This document shows positions 11,293-23,437 of a DNA stretch of 64,000 nucleotides, in pieces. Source of the stretch: Plasmopara viticola (taxonomy: Eukaryota > Oomycota > Peronosporomycetes > Peronosporales > Peronosporaceae); NCBI GenBank assembly GCA_001695595.3, contig MBPM02000118.1:1-64000 (forward strand). Reading direction: 5' to 3'. Positions within the stretch are counted from its first letter, which is position 1. The number at the start of each line of letters is the position of its first letter. The notes under the pieces were generated by a model, which worked only from the letters and a program-made list of their open reading frames with translations, did no database searches and was not told the DNA's origin. Both the position numbers and the translations under genes were made by a program.

Positions 11293-11607
11293 TTCGGAAA
11301 AGGTTGGGGTGACGCCCTCCTTCCAAGCGCGGGGGCTAAATGCTCGCGCACTTCGGGCAGGTGCTCTCGGGCATCTGCAGGTCTCTAACGGGTCTCACCC
11401 TCGACGCGACGGTCTCCAGCACCAGGGCACCACCTGGGCTCTTACCAAGTCAGAACTACACAAAACTATGGAAGACCCTCACGGCCTCGGTGCTGGCTGC
11501 ACTGCCCGCCGAACGAGACTCGACGTATGCGGACACCACTCTATGTCGTGGACTAGACATAGAGCCTAGCACTTGCATAACTTGGCAACGCGATAACGTA
11601 ATACAAT
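11293..11607 (+). mobile_element. SINE-like element
   Basis: Two-repeat tail; GCGCACTTC variant shared with copies at 46,805 and 49,013-54,984. Confidence 0.77.
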
Positions 11608-11908
11608 ACGTACAACCATTGCACACACGCAACGTCTATTGGGACAAAGAAAAGCTTCTTTCGTTCAATCTTATCTCATCACAAGCACTTGCAACGTATG
11701 CGCTCGAATCTGGCACCTCGTTAAGCATCTAGTGCGAATGCAAACATTTTACAAAAAGATACCGAAGTCGTGAGTAACAACTATAGATCCAAGCAGACCA
11801 AGCTCCCACGCAGACCAAGCTCCCACGCAGACCAAGCTCCCTAAAAAAGAGCGCATGAGTTGGTAGTATAAATATCCGCTTCGAAACTAAGCAGCAATAA
11901 GTACAATG

Positions 11909-11981
11909 TTCCCACACCGGGACTCGAACCCGGGTCTGCTGGGTGAGAGCCAGCTATCCTAACCGCCTAGACTATATGGGA
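11909..11981 (-). tRNA. tRNA-Glu-CTC: tRNA-Glu(CUC)
   Basis: Standard type. Confidence 0.9.
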
Positions 11982-12301
11982 AGGCTGACAGGAAAAAACT
12001 TTTAGATTTATATAAACACGTACAACCATCGCACACACGCAACGTCTATTTGGACAAAGAAAAGCTTCTTTCGATCAATCTTATCTCATCACAAGCCTTT
12101 GCAACGTACGCGGTCGTATCTGGCACCTCTTTAAGCATCTAGTGCGAATGCAAACATTTTACAAAAAGATACCGAAGTCGTGAGTAACAACTATAGATCC
12201 AAGCAGACCAAGTTCCCACGCAGACCAAGCTCCCTAAAAAAGAGCGCATGAGTTGGTAGTATAAATATCCGCTTCGAAACTAAGCAGCAATAAGTTCAAT
12301 G

Positions 12302-12374
12302 TTCCCACACCGGGACTCGAACCCGGGTCTGCTGGGTGAGAGCCAGCTATCCTAACCGCCTAGGCTATATGGGA
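12302..12374 (-). tRNA. tRNA-Glu-CTC: tRNA-Glu(CUC)
   Basis: Standard except C11 facing A24 in the D stem. SINE upstream. Confidence 0.78.
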
Positions 12375-12423
12375 AGGCTGACAGATAAAAAGTTTTAGAT
12401 TTGTATAAACACGTACAACCATT

Positions 12424-12748
12424 TTCGGAAAAGGTTGGGGTGACGCCCTCCTTCCAAGCGCGGGGGCTAAATGCTCGCGCGCTTCGGGCAGGTGCTCTCG
12501 GGCATCTGCAGGTCTCTAACGGGTCTCACCCTCGACGCGACGGTCTCTAACACCAGGGCGCCACCTGGGCTCTTACCAAGTCAGAACTACACAAAACTAT
12601 GGAAGACCCTCACGGCCTCGGTGCTGGCTGCACTGCCCGCCGAACGAGACTCGACGTATGCGGACACCACTCTATGTCGTGGACTAGACATAGAGCCTAG
12701 CACGTGCATAACTTGGCAACGCGATAACGTAATACAATACAATACAAT
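12424..12748 (+). mobile_element. SINE-like element, long tail
   Basis: 325 bp; tail has four AATAC-type repeats. TCTAACACC variant shared with 15,104. Confidence 0.77.
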
Positions 12749-13049
12749 ACGTACAACCATTGCATACACGCAACGTCTATTGGGACAAAGAAAAGCTTCT
12801 TTCGTTCAATCTTATCTCATCACAAGCACTTGCAACGTATGCGCTCGTATCTGGCACCTCTTTAAGCATCTAGTGCGAATGCAAACATTTTACAAAAAGA
12901 TACCGAGGTCGTGAGTAACAACTATAGATCCACGCAGACCAAGCTCCCACGCAGACCAAGCTCCCACGCAGACCAAGCTCCCAAAAAAAGAGCGCATGAG
13001 TTGGTAGTATAAATATCCGCTTCGAAACTAAGCAGCAATAAGTACAATG

Positions 13050-13122
13050 TTCCCACACCGGGACTCAAACCCGGGTCTGCTGGGTGAGAGCCAGCTATCC
13101 TAACCGCCTAGACTATATGGGA
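13050..13122 (-). tRNA. tRNA-Glu-CTC: tRNA-Glu(CUC)
   Basis: C56 changed to U, altering the B box to GGTTTGAGTCC; may weaken TFIIIC binding. Confidence 0.75.
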
Positions 13123-13440
13123 AGGCTGACAGGGAAAAACTTTTAGATTTATATAAACACGTACAACCATCGCACACACGCAACGTCTATTTGGACAAAG
13201 AAAAGCTTCTTTCGATCAATCTTGTCTCATCACAAGCCTTTGCAACGTACGCGGTCGTATCTGGCACCACTTTAAGCATCTAGTGCGAATGCAAACATTT
13301 TACAAAAAGATACCGAAGTCGTGAGTAACAACTATAGATCCAAGCAGACCAAGCCCACGCAGACCAAGCTCCCTAAAAAAGAGCGCATGAGTTGGTAGTA
13401 TAAATATCCGCTTCGAAACTAAGCAGCAATAAGTACAATG

Positions 13441-13513
13441 TTCCCACACCGGGACTCGAACCCGGGTCTGCTGGGTGAGAGCCAGCTATCCTAACCGCCT
13501 AGACTATATGGGA
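13441..13513 (-). tRNA. tRNA-Glu-CTC: tRNA-Glu(CUC)
   Basis: Standard type. 5'-fused SINE upstream. Confidence 0.9.
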
Positions 13514-13616
13514 AGGCTGACAGGAAAAAACTTTTAGATTTATATAAACACGTACAACCATCGCACACACGCAACGTCTATTTGGACAAAGAAAAGCTTC
13601 TTTCGATCAATCTTGT

Positions 13617-13933
13617 AGGTTAGGGTGACGCCCTCCTTCCAAGCGCGGGGGCTAAATGCTCGCGCGCTTCGGGCAGGTGCTCTCGGGCATCTGCAGGTCT
13701 CTAACGGGTCTCACCCTCGACGCGACGGTCTCCAGCACCAGGGCGCCACCTGGGCTCTTACCAAGTCAGAACTACACAAAACTATGGAAGACCCTCACGG
13801 CCTCGGTGCTGGCTGCACTGCCCGCCGAACGAGACTCGACGTATGCGGACACCACTCTATGTCGTGGACTAGACATAGAGCCTAGCACGTGCATAATTTG
13901 GCAACGCGATAACGTAATACAATACAATACAAT
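13617..13933 (+). mobile_element. SINE-like element, 5' fused to spacer
   Basis: The first ~8 bp and the left target duplication are missing; the element joins the spacer directly after CAATCTTGT, normally ~95 bp away. Long tail. The right target duplication is intact. Confidence 0.75.
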
Positions 13934-14215
13934 ACGTACAACCATTGCACACACGCAACGTCTATTGGACAAAGAAAAGCTTCTTTCGTTCAATCTTATC
14001 TCATCACAAGCACTTGTAACGTATGCGCTCGAATCTGGCACCTCGTTAAGCATCTAGCGCGAATGCAAACATTTTAGAAAAAGATACCGAAGTCGTGAGT
14101 AACAACTATAGATCCACGCAGACCAAGCTCCCACGCAGACCAAGCTCCCTAAAAAAGAGCGCATGAGTTGGTAGTATAAATATCCGCTTCGAAAGTAAGC
14201 AGCAATAAGTACAAG

Positions 14216-14288
14216 TTCCCACACCGGGACTCGAACCCGGGTCTGCTGGGTGAGAGCCAGCTTTCCTAACCGCCTAGACTATATGGGA
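14216..14288 (-). tRNA. tRNA-Glu-CTC: tRNA-Glu(CUC)
   Basis: A25 type. Confidence 0.8.
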
Positions 14289-14606
14289 AGGCTGACAGGA
14301 AAAAACTTTTAGATTTATATAAACACGTACAACCATTGCACACACGCAGCGTCCATTTGGACAAAGAAAAGCTTCTTTCGGTCAATCTTATTTCATCACA
14401 AGCACTTGCAACGTATGCGATCGAATCTGGCACCTCTTTAAGCATCTAGCGCGAATGCAAACATTTTACAAAAAGATACCGAAGTCGTGAGTAACAACTA
14501 TAGATCCACGCAGACCAAGCTCCCACGCAGACCAAGCTCCCTAAAAAAGAGCGCATGAGTTGGTAGTATAAATATCCGCTTCGAAAGTAGCAGCAATAAG
14601 TACAAG

Positions 14607-14679
14607 TTCCCACACCATGACTCGAACCCGGGTCTGCTGGGTGAGAGCCAGCTATCCTAACCGCCTAGACTATATGGGA
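14607..14679 (-). tRNA. tRNA-Glu-CTC: tRNA-Glu(CUC)
   Basis: AUG type. Confidence 0.72.
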
Positions 14680-14981
14680 AGGCTGACAGGAAAAAACTTT
14701 TAGATTTATATAAACACATACAACCATCGCACACACACAACGTCTATTTGGACAAAGAAAAGCTTCTTTCAATCAATCTTATCTCATCACAAGCCTTTGC
14801 AACGTACGCGGTCGTATCTGGCACCTCTTTAAGCATCTTGCGCAAATGCAAACATTTTACAAAAAGATACCGAAGTCGTGAGTATCAACTATAGATCCAC
14901 GCAGACCAAGCTCCCTAAAAAAGAGCGCATGAGTTGGTAGTATAAATATCCGCTTCGAAAGTAAGCAGCAATTAGTACAAG

Positions 14982-15054
14982 TTCCCACACCGGGACTCGA
15001 ACTCGGGTCTGCTGGGTGAGAGCCAGCTATCCTAACCGCCTAGACTATATGGGA
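14982..15054 (-). tRNA. tRNA-Glu-CTC: tRNA-Glu(CUC)
   Basis: A52 type, at the junction of the 2.68-kb duplication. SINE upstream. Confidence 0.75.
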
Positions 15055-15103
15055 AGGCTGACAGATAAAAAGTTTTAGATTTGTATAAACACGTACAACC
15101 ATT

Positions 15104-15428
15104 TTCGGAAAAGGTTGGGGTGACGCCCTCCTTCCAAGCGCGGGGGCTAAATGCTCGCGCGCTTCGGGCAGGTGCTCTCGGGCATCTGCAGGTCTCTAAC
15201 GGGTCTCACCCTCGACGCGACGGTCTCTAACACCAGGGCGCCACCTGGGCTCTTACCAAGTCAGAACTACACAAAACTATGGAAGACCCTCACGGCCTCG
15301 GTGCTGGCTGCACTGCCCGCCGAACGAGACTCGACGTATGCGGACACCACTCTATGTCGTGGACTAGACATAGAGCCTAGCACGTGCATAACTTGGCAAC
15401 GCGATAACGTAATACAATACAATACAAT
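15104..15428 (+). mobile_element. SINE-like element, long tail
   Basis: Duplicate of the copy at 12,424 in the 2.68-kb repeat. Confidence 0.77.
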
Positions 15429-15729
15429 ACGTACAACCATTGCATACACGCAACGTCTATTGGGACAAAGAAAAGCTTCTTTCGTTCAATCTTATCTCAT
15501 CACAAGCACTTGCAACGTATGCGCTCGTATCTGGCACCTCTTTAAGCATCTAGTGCGAATGCAAACATTTTACAAAAAGATACCGAGGTCGTGAGTAACA
15601 ACTATAGATCCACGCAGACCAAGCTCCCACGCAGACCAAGCTCCCACGCAGACCAATCTCCCAAAAAAAGAGCGCATGAGTTGGTAGTATAAATATCCGC
15701 TTCGAAACTAAGCAGCAATAAGTACAATG

Positions 15730-15802
15730 TTCCCACACCGGGACTCAAACCCGGGTCTGCTGGGTGAGAGCCAGCTATCCTAACCGCCTAGACTATATGG
15801 GA
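15730..15802 (-). tRNA. tRNA-Glu-CTC: tRNA-Glu(CUC)
   Basis: U56 variant, duplicate of 13,050. Confidence 0.75.
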
Positions 15803-16122
15803 AGGCTGACAGGGAAAAACTTTTAGATTTATATAAACACGTACAACCATCGCACACACGCAACGTCTATTTGGACAAAGAAAAGCTTCTTTCGATCAAT
15901 CTTGTCTCATCACAAGCCTTTGCAACGTACGCGGTCGTATCTGGCACCACTTTAAGCATCTAGTGCGAATGCAAACATTTTACAAAAAGATACCGAAGTC
16001 GTGAGTAACAACTATAGATCCAAGCAGACCAAGCTCCCACGCAGACCAAGCTCCCTAAAAAAGAGCGCATGAGTTGGTAGTATAAATATCCGCTTCGAAA
16101 CTAAGCAGCAATAAGTACAATG

Positions 16123-16195
16123 TTCCCACACCGGGACTCGAACCCGGGTCTGCTGGGTGAGAGCCAGCTATCCTAACCGCCTAGACTATATGGGA
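16123..16195 (-). tRNA. tRNA-Glu-CTC: tRNA-Glu(CUC)
   Basis: Standard type. 5'-fused SINE upstream. Confidence 0.9.
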
Positions 16196-16298
16196 AGGCT
16201 GACAGGAAAAAACTTTTAGATTTATATAAACACGTACAACCATCGCACACACGCAACGTCTATTTGGACAAAGAAAAGCTTCTTTCGATCAATCTTGT

Positions 16299-16615
16299 AG
16301 GTTAGGGTGACGCCCTCCTTCCAAGCGCGGGGGCTAAATGCTCGCGCGCTTCGGGCAGGTGCTCTCGGGCATCTGCAGGTCTCTAACGGGTCTCACCCTC
16401 GACGCGACGGTCTCCAGCACCAGGGCGCCACCTGGGCTCTTACCAAGTCAGAACTACACAAAACTATGGAAGACCCTCACGGCCTCGGTGCTGGCTGCAC
16501 TGCCCGCCGAACGAGACTCGACGTATGCGGACACCACTCTATGTCGTGGACTAGACATAGAGCCTAGCACGTGCATAATTTGGCAACGCGATAACGTAAT
16601 ACAATACAATACAAT
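16299..16615 (+). mobile_element. SINE-like element, 5' fused to spacer
   Basis: Same truncated junction as the copy at 13,617. It is one parent of the 13.2-kb duplication junction. Confidence 0.75.
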
Positions 16616-16897
16616 ACGTACAACCATTGCACACACGCAACGTCTATTGGACAAAGAAAAGCTTCTTTCGTTCAATCTTATCTCATCACAAGCACTTGTA
16701 ACGTATGCGCTCGAATCTGGCACCTCGTTAAGCATCTAGCGCGAATGCAAACATTTTAGAAAAAGATACCGAAGTCGTGAGTAACAACTATAGATCCACG
16801 CAGACCAAGCTCCCACGCAGACCAAGCTCCCTAAAAAAGAGCGCATGAGTTGGTAGTATAAATATCCGCTTCGAAAGTAAGCAGCAATAAGTACAAG

Positions 16898-16970
16898 TTC
16901 CCACACCGGGACTCGAACCCGGGTCTGCTGGGTGAGAGCCAGCTTTCCTAACCGCCTAGACTATATGGGA
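16898..16970 (-). tRNA. tRNA-Glu-CTC: tRNA-Glu(CUC)
   Basis: A25 type; first gene of the 13.2-kb duplication. Confidence 0.8.
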
Positions 16971-17305
16971 AGGCTGACAGGAAAAAACTTTTAGATTTAT
17001 ATAAACACGTACAACCATTGCACACACGCAGCGTCCATTTGGACAAAGAAAAGCTTCTTTCGGTCAATCTTATTTCATCACAAGCACTTGCAACGTATGC
17101 GATCGAATCTGGCACCTCTTTAAGCATCTAGCGCGAATGCAAATATTTTACAAAAAGATACCGAAGTCGTGAGTAACAACTATAGATCCACGCAGACCAA
17201 GCTCCCACGCAGACCAAGCTCCCACGCAGACCAAGCTCCCTAAAAAAGAGCGCATGAGTTGGTAGTATAAATATCCGCTTCGAAAGTAGCAGCAAAAAGT
17301 ACAAG

Positions 17306-17378
17306 TTCCCACACCATGACTCGAACCCGGGTCTGCTGGGTGAGAGCCAGCTATCCTAACCGCCTAGACTATATGGGA
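17306..17378 (-). tRNA. tRNA-Glu-CTC: tRNA-Glu(CUC)
   Basis: AUG type. Confidence 0.72.
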
Positions 17379-17680
17379 AGGCTGACAGGAAAAAACTTTT
17401 AGATTTATATAAACACATACAACCATCGCACACACACAACGTCTATTTGGACAAAGAAAAGCTTCTTTCAATCAATCTTATCTCATCACAAGCCTTTGCA
17501 ACGTACGCGGTCGTATCTGGCACCTCTTTAAGCATCTTGCGCAAATGCAAACATTTTACAAAAAGATACCGAAGTCGTGAGTATCAACTATAGATCCACG
17601 CAGACCAAGCTCCCTAAAAAAGAGCGCATGAGTTGGTAGTATAAATATCCGCTTCGAAAGTAAGCAGCAATTAGTACAAG

Positions 17681-17753
17681 TTCCCACACCGGGACTCGAA
17701 CTCGGGTCTGCTGGGTGAGAGCCAGCTATCCTAACCGCCTAGACTATATGGGA
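17681..17753 (-). tRNA. tRNA-Glu-CTC: tRNA-Glu(CUC)
   Basis: A52 type. Confidence 0.75.
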
Positions 17754-18087
17754 AGGCTGACAGGAAAAAACTTTTAGATTTATATAAGCACGTACAACCA
17801 TCGCACACACGCAACGTCTATTTGGACAAAGAAAAGCTTCTTTCAATCAATCCTATCTCATCACAAGCCTTTGCAACGTACGCGGTCGTATCTGGCACCT
17901 CTTTAAGCATCTAGCGCAAATGCAAACATTTTACAAAAAGATACCGAAGTCGTGAGTAACAACTATAGATCCACGCAGACCAAGCTCCCACGCAGACCAA
18001 GCTCCCACGCAGACCAAGCTCCCTAAAAAGAGCGCATGAGTTGGTAGTATAAATATCCGCTTCGAAAGTAGCAGCAATAAGTACAAG

Positions 18088-18160
18088 TTCCCACACCATG
18101 ACTCGAACCCGGGTCTGCTGGGTGAGAGCCAGCTATCCTAACCGCCTAGACTATATGGGA
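18088..18160 (-). tRNA. tRNA-Glu-CTC: tRNA-Glu(CUC)
   Basis: AUG type. Confidence 0.72.
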
Positions 18161-18463
18161 AGGCTGACAGGAAAAAACTTTTAGATTTATATAAACACAT
18201 ACAACCATCGCACACACACAACGTCTATTTGGACAAAGAAAAGCTTCTTTCAATCAATCTTATCTCATCACAAGCCTTTGCAACGTACGCGGTCGTATCT
18301 GGCACCTCTTTAAGCATCTTGCGCAAATGCAAACATTTTACAAAAAGATACCGAAGTGGTGAGTATCAACTATAGATCCACGCAGACCAAGCTCCCTAAA
18401 AAAGAGCGCATGAGTTGGTAGTATAAACATCCGCTTCGAAACTAAGCAGCAATAAGTTCAATG

Positions 18464-18536
18464 TTCCCACACCGGGACTCGAACCCGGGTCTGCTGGGTG
18501 AGAGCCAGCTATCCTAACCGCCTAGACAATATGGGA
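18464..18536 (-). tRNA. tRNA-Glu-CTC: tRNA-Glu(CUC)
   Basis: U9 type. SINE upstream. Confidence 0.84.
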
Positions 18537-18584
18537 AGGCTGACAGATATAGGTTTTAGATTTATATAAACACGTACAACCATT

Positions 18585-18909
18585 TTCGGAAAAGGTTGGG
18601 GTGACGCCCTCCTTCCAAGCGCGGGGGCTAAATGCTCGCGCGCTTCGGGCAGGTGCTCTCGGGCATCTGCAGGTCTCTAACGGGTCTCACCCTCGACGCG
18701 ACGGTCTCCAGCACCAGGGCGCCACCTGGGCTCTTACCAAGTCAGAACTACACAAAACTATGGAAGCCCCTCACGGCCTCGGTGCTGGCTGCACTGCCCG
18801 CCGAACGAGACTCGACGTATGCGGACACCACTCTATGTCGTGGACTAGACATAGAGCCTAGCACGTGCATGACTTGGCAACGCGATAACGTAATACAATA
18901 CAATACAAT
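18585..18909 (+). mobile_element. SINE-like element, long tail
   Basis: Private changes GAAGCCCC and GCATGACTTGG, shared only with 31,800. Confidence 0.77.
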
Positions 18910-19174
18910 ACGTACAACCATTGCATACACGCAACGTCTATTGGGACAAAGAAAAACTTCTTTCGTTCAATCTTATCTCATCACAAGCACTTGCAACGTA
19001 TGCGCTCGAATCTGGCACCTCGTTAAGCATCTAGCGCAAATGCAAACATTTTACAAAAAGATACCGAAGTCGTGAGTAACAACCATAGATCAACGCAGAC
19101 CAAGCTCCCTAAAAAAGAGCGCATGAGCTGGTAGAATAAATATCCGCTTCGAAAGTAGTAGCAATAAGTACAAG

Positions 19175-19247
19175 TTCCCACACCATGACTCGAACCCGGG
19201 TCTGCTGGGTGAGAGCCAGCTATCCTAACCGCCTAGACTATATGGGA
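19175..19247 (-). tRNA. tRNA-Glu-CTC: tRNA-Glu(CUC)
   Basis: AUG type. Confidence 0.72.
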
Positions 19248-19550
19248 AGGCTGACAGGAAAAAACTTTTAGATTTATATAAACACGTACAACCATTGCAC
19301 ACACGCAGCGTCTATTTGGACAAAGAAAAGCTTCTTTCGGTCATTCTTATTTCATCACAAGCACTTGCAACGTATGCAATCGAATCTGGCACCTCTTTAA
19401 GCATCTAGCGCGAATGCAAACATTTTACAAAAAGATACCGAAGTCGTGACTAAAAACTATAGATCCACGCAGACCAAGCTCCCTAAAAAAGAGCGCATGA
19501 GTTGGTAGTATAAATATCCGCTTCGAAAGTAAGCAGTAATAAGTACAATG

Positions 19551-19623
19551 TCTCCACACCGGGACTCGAACCCGGGTCTGCTGGGTGAGAGCCAGCTATC
19601 CTAACCGCCTAGACTATATGGGA
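19551..19623 (-). tRNA. tRNA-Glu-CTC: tRNA-Glu(CUC)
   Basis: Standard T arm; end of the acceptor altered (C2-A71 mismatch, U1-G72). Confidence 0.75.
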
Positions 19624-19925
19624 AGGCTGACAGGAAAAATCTTTTAGATTAATATAAACACGTAGACCATCGCACACACGCAAAGTCTTTTTCGACAAAG
19701 AAAAGCTTCTTTCGGTCATTCTTATCTCATCACAAGCACTTGCAACGTATGCGCTCGAATCTGGCACCTCGTTAAGCATCTAGCGCGAATGCAAACATTT
19801 TACAAAAAGATACCGAGGTCGTGAGTAACAACTATAGATCAACGCAGACCAAGCTTCCTAAGAAAGAGCGCATGAGTTGGTAGTATAAATATCCGCTTCG
19901 AAACTAAGCATCAATAAGTTCAATA

Positions 19926-19998
19926 TTCCCACACCGGGACTCGAACCCGGGTCTGCTGGGTGAGAGCCAGCTATCCTAACCGCCTAGACAATATGGGA
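19926..19998 (-). tRNA. tRNA-Glu-CTC: tRNA-Glu(CUC)
   Basis: U9 type. SINE upstream. Confidence 0.84.
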
Positions 19999-20046
19999 AG
20001 GCTGACAGATATACGTTTTAGATTTATATAAACACGTACAACCATT

Positions 20047-20371
20047 TTCGGAAAAGGTTAGGGTGACGCCCTCCTTCCAAGCGCGGGGGCTAAATGCTCG
20101 CGCGCTTCGGGCAGGTGCTCTCGGGCATCTGCAGGTCTCTAACGGGTCTCACCCTCGACGCGACGGTCTCCAGCACCAGGGCGCCACCTGGGCTCTTACC
20201 AAGTCAGAACTACACAAAACTATGGAAGACCCTCACGGCCTCGGTGCTGGCTGCACTGCCCGCCGAACGAGACTCGACGTATGCGGACACCACTCTATGT
20301 CGTGGACTAGACATAGAGCCTAGCACGTGCGTAATTTGGCAACGCGATAACGTAATACAATACAATACAAT
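20047..20371 (+). mobile_element. SINE-like element, long tail
   Basis: Has the GGTTAGGG and TATTGGACAAAG variants of the truncated copies but an intact 5' end, so it may be nearest to their source. Confidence 0.77.
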
Positions 20372-20653
20372 ACGTACAACCATTGCACACACGCAACGTC
20401 TATTGGACAAAGAAAAGCTTCTTTCGTTCAATCTTATCTCATCACAAGCACTTGTAACGTATGCGCTCGAATCTGGCACCTCGTTAAGCATCTAGCGCGA
20501 ATGCAAACATTTTAGAAAAAGATACCGAAGTCGTGAGTAACAACTATAGATCCACGCAGACCAAGCTCCCACGCAGACCAAGCTCCCTAAAAAAGAGCGC
20601 ATGAGTTGGTAGTATAAATATCCGCTTCGAAAGTAAGCAGCAATAAGTACAAG

Positions 20654-20726
20654 TTCCCACACCGGGACTCGAACCCGGGTCTGCTGGGTGAGAGCCAGCT
20701 TTCCTAACCGCCTAGACTATATGGGA
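20654..20726 (-). tRNA. tRNA-Glu-CTC: tRNA-Glu(CUC)
   Basis: A25 type. Confidence 0.8.
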
Positions 20727-21059
20727 AGGCTGACAGATAAAAAGTTTTAGATTTATATAAACACGTACAACCATTGCACACACGCAGCGTCCATTTGGAC
20801 AAAGAAAAGCTTCTTTCGGTCAATCTTATTTCATCACAAGCACTTGCAACGTATGCGATCGAATCTGGCACCTCTTTAAGCATCTAGCGCGAATGCAAAC
20901 ATTTTACAAAAGATACCGAAGTCGTGAGTAACAACTATAGATCCACGCAGACCAAGCTCCCACGCAGACCAAGCTCCCACGCAGACCAAGCTCCTAAAAA
21001 AGAGCGCATGAGTTGGTAGTATAAATATCCGCTTCGAAAGTAGCAGCAATAAGTACAAG

Positions 21060-21132
21060 TTCCCACACCATGACTCGAACCCGGGTCTGCTGGGTGAGAG
21101 CCAGCTATCCTAACCGCCTAGACTATATGGGA
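21060..21132 (-). tRNA. tRNA-Glu-CTC: tRNA-Glu(CUC)
   Basis: AUG type; start of a SINE-less 3-gene repeat (AUG, A52, standard) of ~1,151 bp. Confidence 0.72.
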
Positions 21133-21434
21133 AGGCTGACAGGAAAAAACTTTTAGATTTATATAAACACATACAACCATCGCACACACACAACGTCTAT
21201 TTGGACAAAGAAAAGCTTCTTTCAATCAATCTTATCTCATCACAAGCCTTTGCAACGTACGCGGTCGTATCTGGCACCTCTTTAAGCATCTTGCGCAAAT
21301 GCAAACATTTTACAAAAAGATACCGAAGTCGTGAGTATCAACTATAGATCCACGCAGACCAAGCTCCCTAAAAAAGAGCGCATGAGTTGGTAGTATAAAT
21401 ATCCGCTTCGAAAGTAAGCAGCAATTAGTACAAG

Positions 21435-21507
21435 TTCCCACACCGGGACTCGAACTCGGGTCTGCTGGGTGAGAGCCAGCTATCCTAACCGCCTAGACTA
21501 TATGGGA
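21435..21507 (-). tRNA. tRNA-Glu-CTC: tRNA-Glu(CUC)
   Basis: A52 type. Confidence 0.75.
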
Positions 21508-21820
21508 AGGCTGACAGGAAAAAACTTTTAGATTTATATAAGCACGTACAACCATCGCACACACGCAACGTCTATTTGGACAAAGAAAAGCTTCTTTCAA
21601 TCAATCCTATCTCATCACAAGCCTTTGCAACGTACGCGGTCGTATCTGGCACCTCTTTAAGCATCTAGCGCAAATGCAAACATTTTACAAAAAGATACCG
21701 AAGTCGTGAGTAACAACTATAGATCCACGCAGACCAAGCTCCGACCAAGCTCCCAAAAAAGAGCGCATGAGTTGGTAGTATAAATATCCGCTTCGAAACT
21801 AAGCAGCAATAAGTACAATG

Positions 21821-21893
21821 TTCCCACACCGGGACTCGAACCCGGGTCTGCTGGGTGAGAGCCAGCTATCCTAACCGCCTAGACTATATGGGA
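21821..21893 (-). tRNA. tRNA-Glu-CTC: tRNA-Glu(CUC)
   Basis: Standard type. Confidence 0.9.
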
Positions 21894-22210
21894 AGGATGA
21901 CAGGAAAAAACTTTTAGATTTATATAAACACATACAACCATCATACACACGCAAAGTCTATTTGAACAAAGAAAAGCTTCTTTCGGTCAATCTTATCTCA
22001 TCACAAGCACTTGCAACGTACGCGGTCGTATCTGGCACCTCGTTAAGCATTTAGCGCGAATGCAAACATTTTACAAAAAGATACCGAAGTCGTGAGTAAC
22101 AACTATAGATCCACGCAGACCAAGCTCCCACGCAGACCAAGCTCCCTAAAAAGAGCGCATGAGTTGGTAGTATAAATATCCGCTTCGAAAGTAGCAGCAA
22201 TAAGTACAAG

Positions 22211-22283
22211 TTCCCACACCATGACTCGAACCCGGGTCTGCTGGGTGAGAGCCAGCTATCCTAACCGCCTAGACTATATGGGA
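22211..22283 (-). tRNA. tRNA-Glu-CTC: tRNA-Glu(CUC)
   Basis: AUG type. Confidence 0.72.
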
Positions 22284-22585
22284 AGGCTGACAGGAAAAAA
22301 CTTTTAGATTTATATAAACACATACAACCATCGCACACACACAACGTCTATTTGGACAAAGAAAAGCTTCTTTCAATCAATCTTATCTCATCACAAGCCT
22401 TTGCAACGTACGCGGTCGTATCTGGCACCTCTTTAAGCATCTTGCGCAAATGCAAACATTTTACAAAAAGATACCGAAGTCGTGAGTATCAACTATAGAT
22501 CCACGCAGACCAAGCTCCCTAAAAAAGAGCGCATGAGTTGGTAGTATAAATATCCGCTTCGAAAGTAAGCAGCAATTAGTACAAG

Positions 22586-22658
22586 TTCCCACACCGGGAC
22601 TCGAACTCGGGTCTGCTGGGTGAGAGCCAGCTATCCTAACCGCCTAGACTATATGGGA
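22586..22658 (-). tRNA. tRNA-Glu-CTC: tRNA-Glu(CUC)
   Basis: A52 type. Confidence 0.75.
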
Positions 22659-22972
22659 AGGCTGACAGGAAAAAACTTTTAGATTTATATAAGCACGTAC
22701 AACCATCGCACACACGCAACGTCTATTTGGACAAAGAAAAGCTTCTTTCAATCAATCCTATCTCATCACAAGCCTTTGCAACGTACGCGGTCGTATCTGG
22801 CACCTCTTTAAGCATCTAGCGCAAATGCAAACATTTTACAAAAAGATACCGAAGTCGTGAGTAACAACTATAGATCCACGCAGACCAAGCTCCGACCAAG
22901 CTCCCAAAAAAAGAGCGCATGAGTTGGTAGTATAAATATCCGCTTCGAAACTAAGCAGCAATAAGTACAATG

Positions 22973-23045
22973 TTCCCACACCGGGACTCGAACCCGGGTC
23001 TGCTGGGTGAGAGCCAGCTATCCTAACCGCCTAGACTATATGGGA
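22973..23045 (-). tRNA. tRNA-Glu-CTC: tRNA-Glu(CUC)
   Basis: Standard type. Confidence 0.9.
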
Positions 23046-23364
23046 AGGATGACAGGAAAAAACTTTTAGATTTATATAAACACATACAACCATCATACAC
23101 ACGCAAAGTCTATTTGAACAAAGAAAAGCTTCTTTCGGTCAATCTTATCTCATCACAAGCACTTGCAACGTACGCGGTCGTATCTGGCACCTCGTTAAGC
23201 ATTTAGCGCGAATGCAAACATTTTACAAAAAGATACCGAAGTCGTGAGTAACAACTATAGATCCACGCAGACCAAGCTCCCACGCAGACCAAGCTCCCTA
23301 AAAAAGAGCGCATGAGTTGGTAGTATAAATATCCGCTTCGAAAGTAAGCAGCAATAAGTACAAG

Positions 23365-23437
23365 TTCCCACACCGGGACTCGAACCCGGGTCTGCTGGGT
23401 GAGAGCCAGCTATCCTAACCGCCTAGACTATATGGGA
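23365..23437 (-). tRNA. tRNA-Glu-CTC: tRNA-Glu(CUC)
   Basis: Standard type. Confidence 0.9.

Larger units (their letters stand above)
12302..15000. repeat. 2.68-kb tandem duplication, copy 1
   Basis: tRNA genes at 12,302, 13,050, 13,441, 14,216 and 14,607 recur 2,680-2,699 bp downstream, with the same T-loop variant, A25 variant and 5'-truncated SINE. The last step is longer by one 17-bp minisatellite copy. The right end is approximate. Confidence 0.85.
15001..17680. repeat. 2.68-kb tandem duplication, copy 2
   Basis: Copy 2 of the preceding block. The junction lies just upstream of the tRNA at 14,982: that gene is A52 type as at 17,681, but it is followed by the GATAAAAAG and TTTGTATAAAC variants seen after 12,374. 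Confidence 0.82.
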
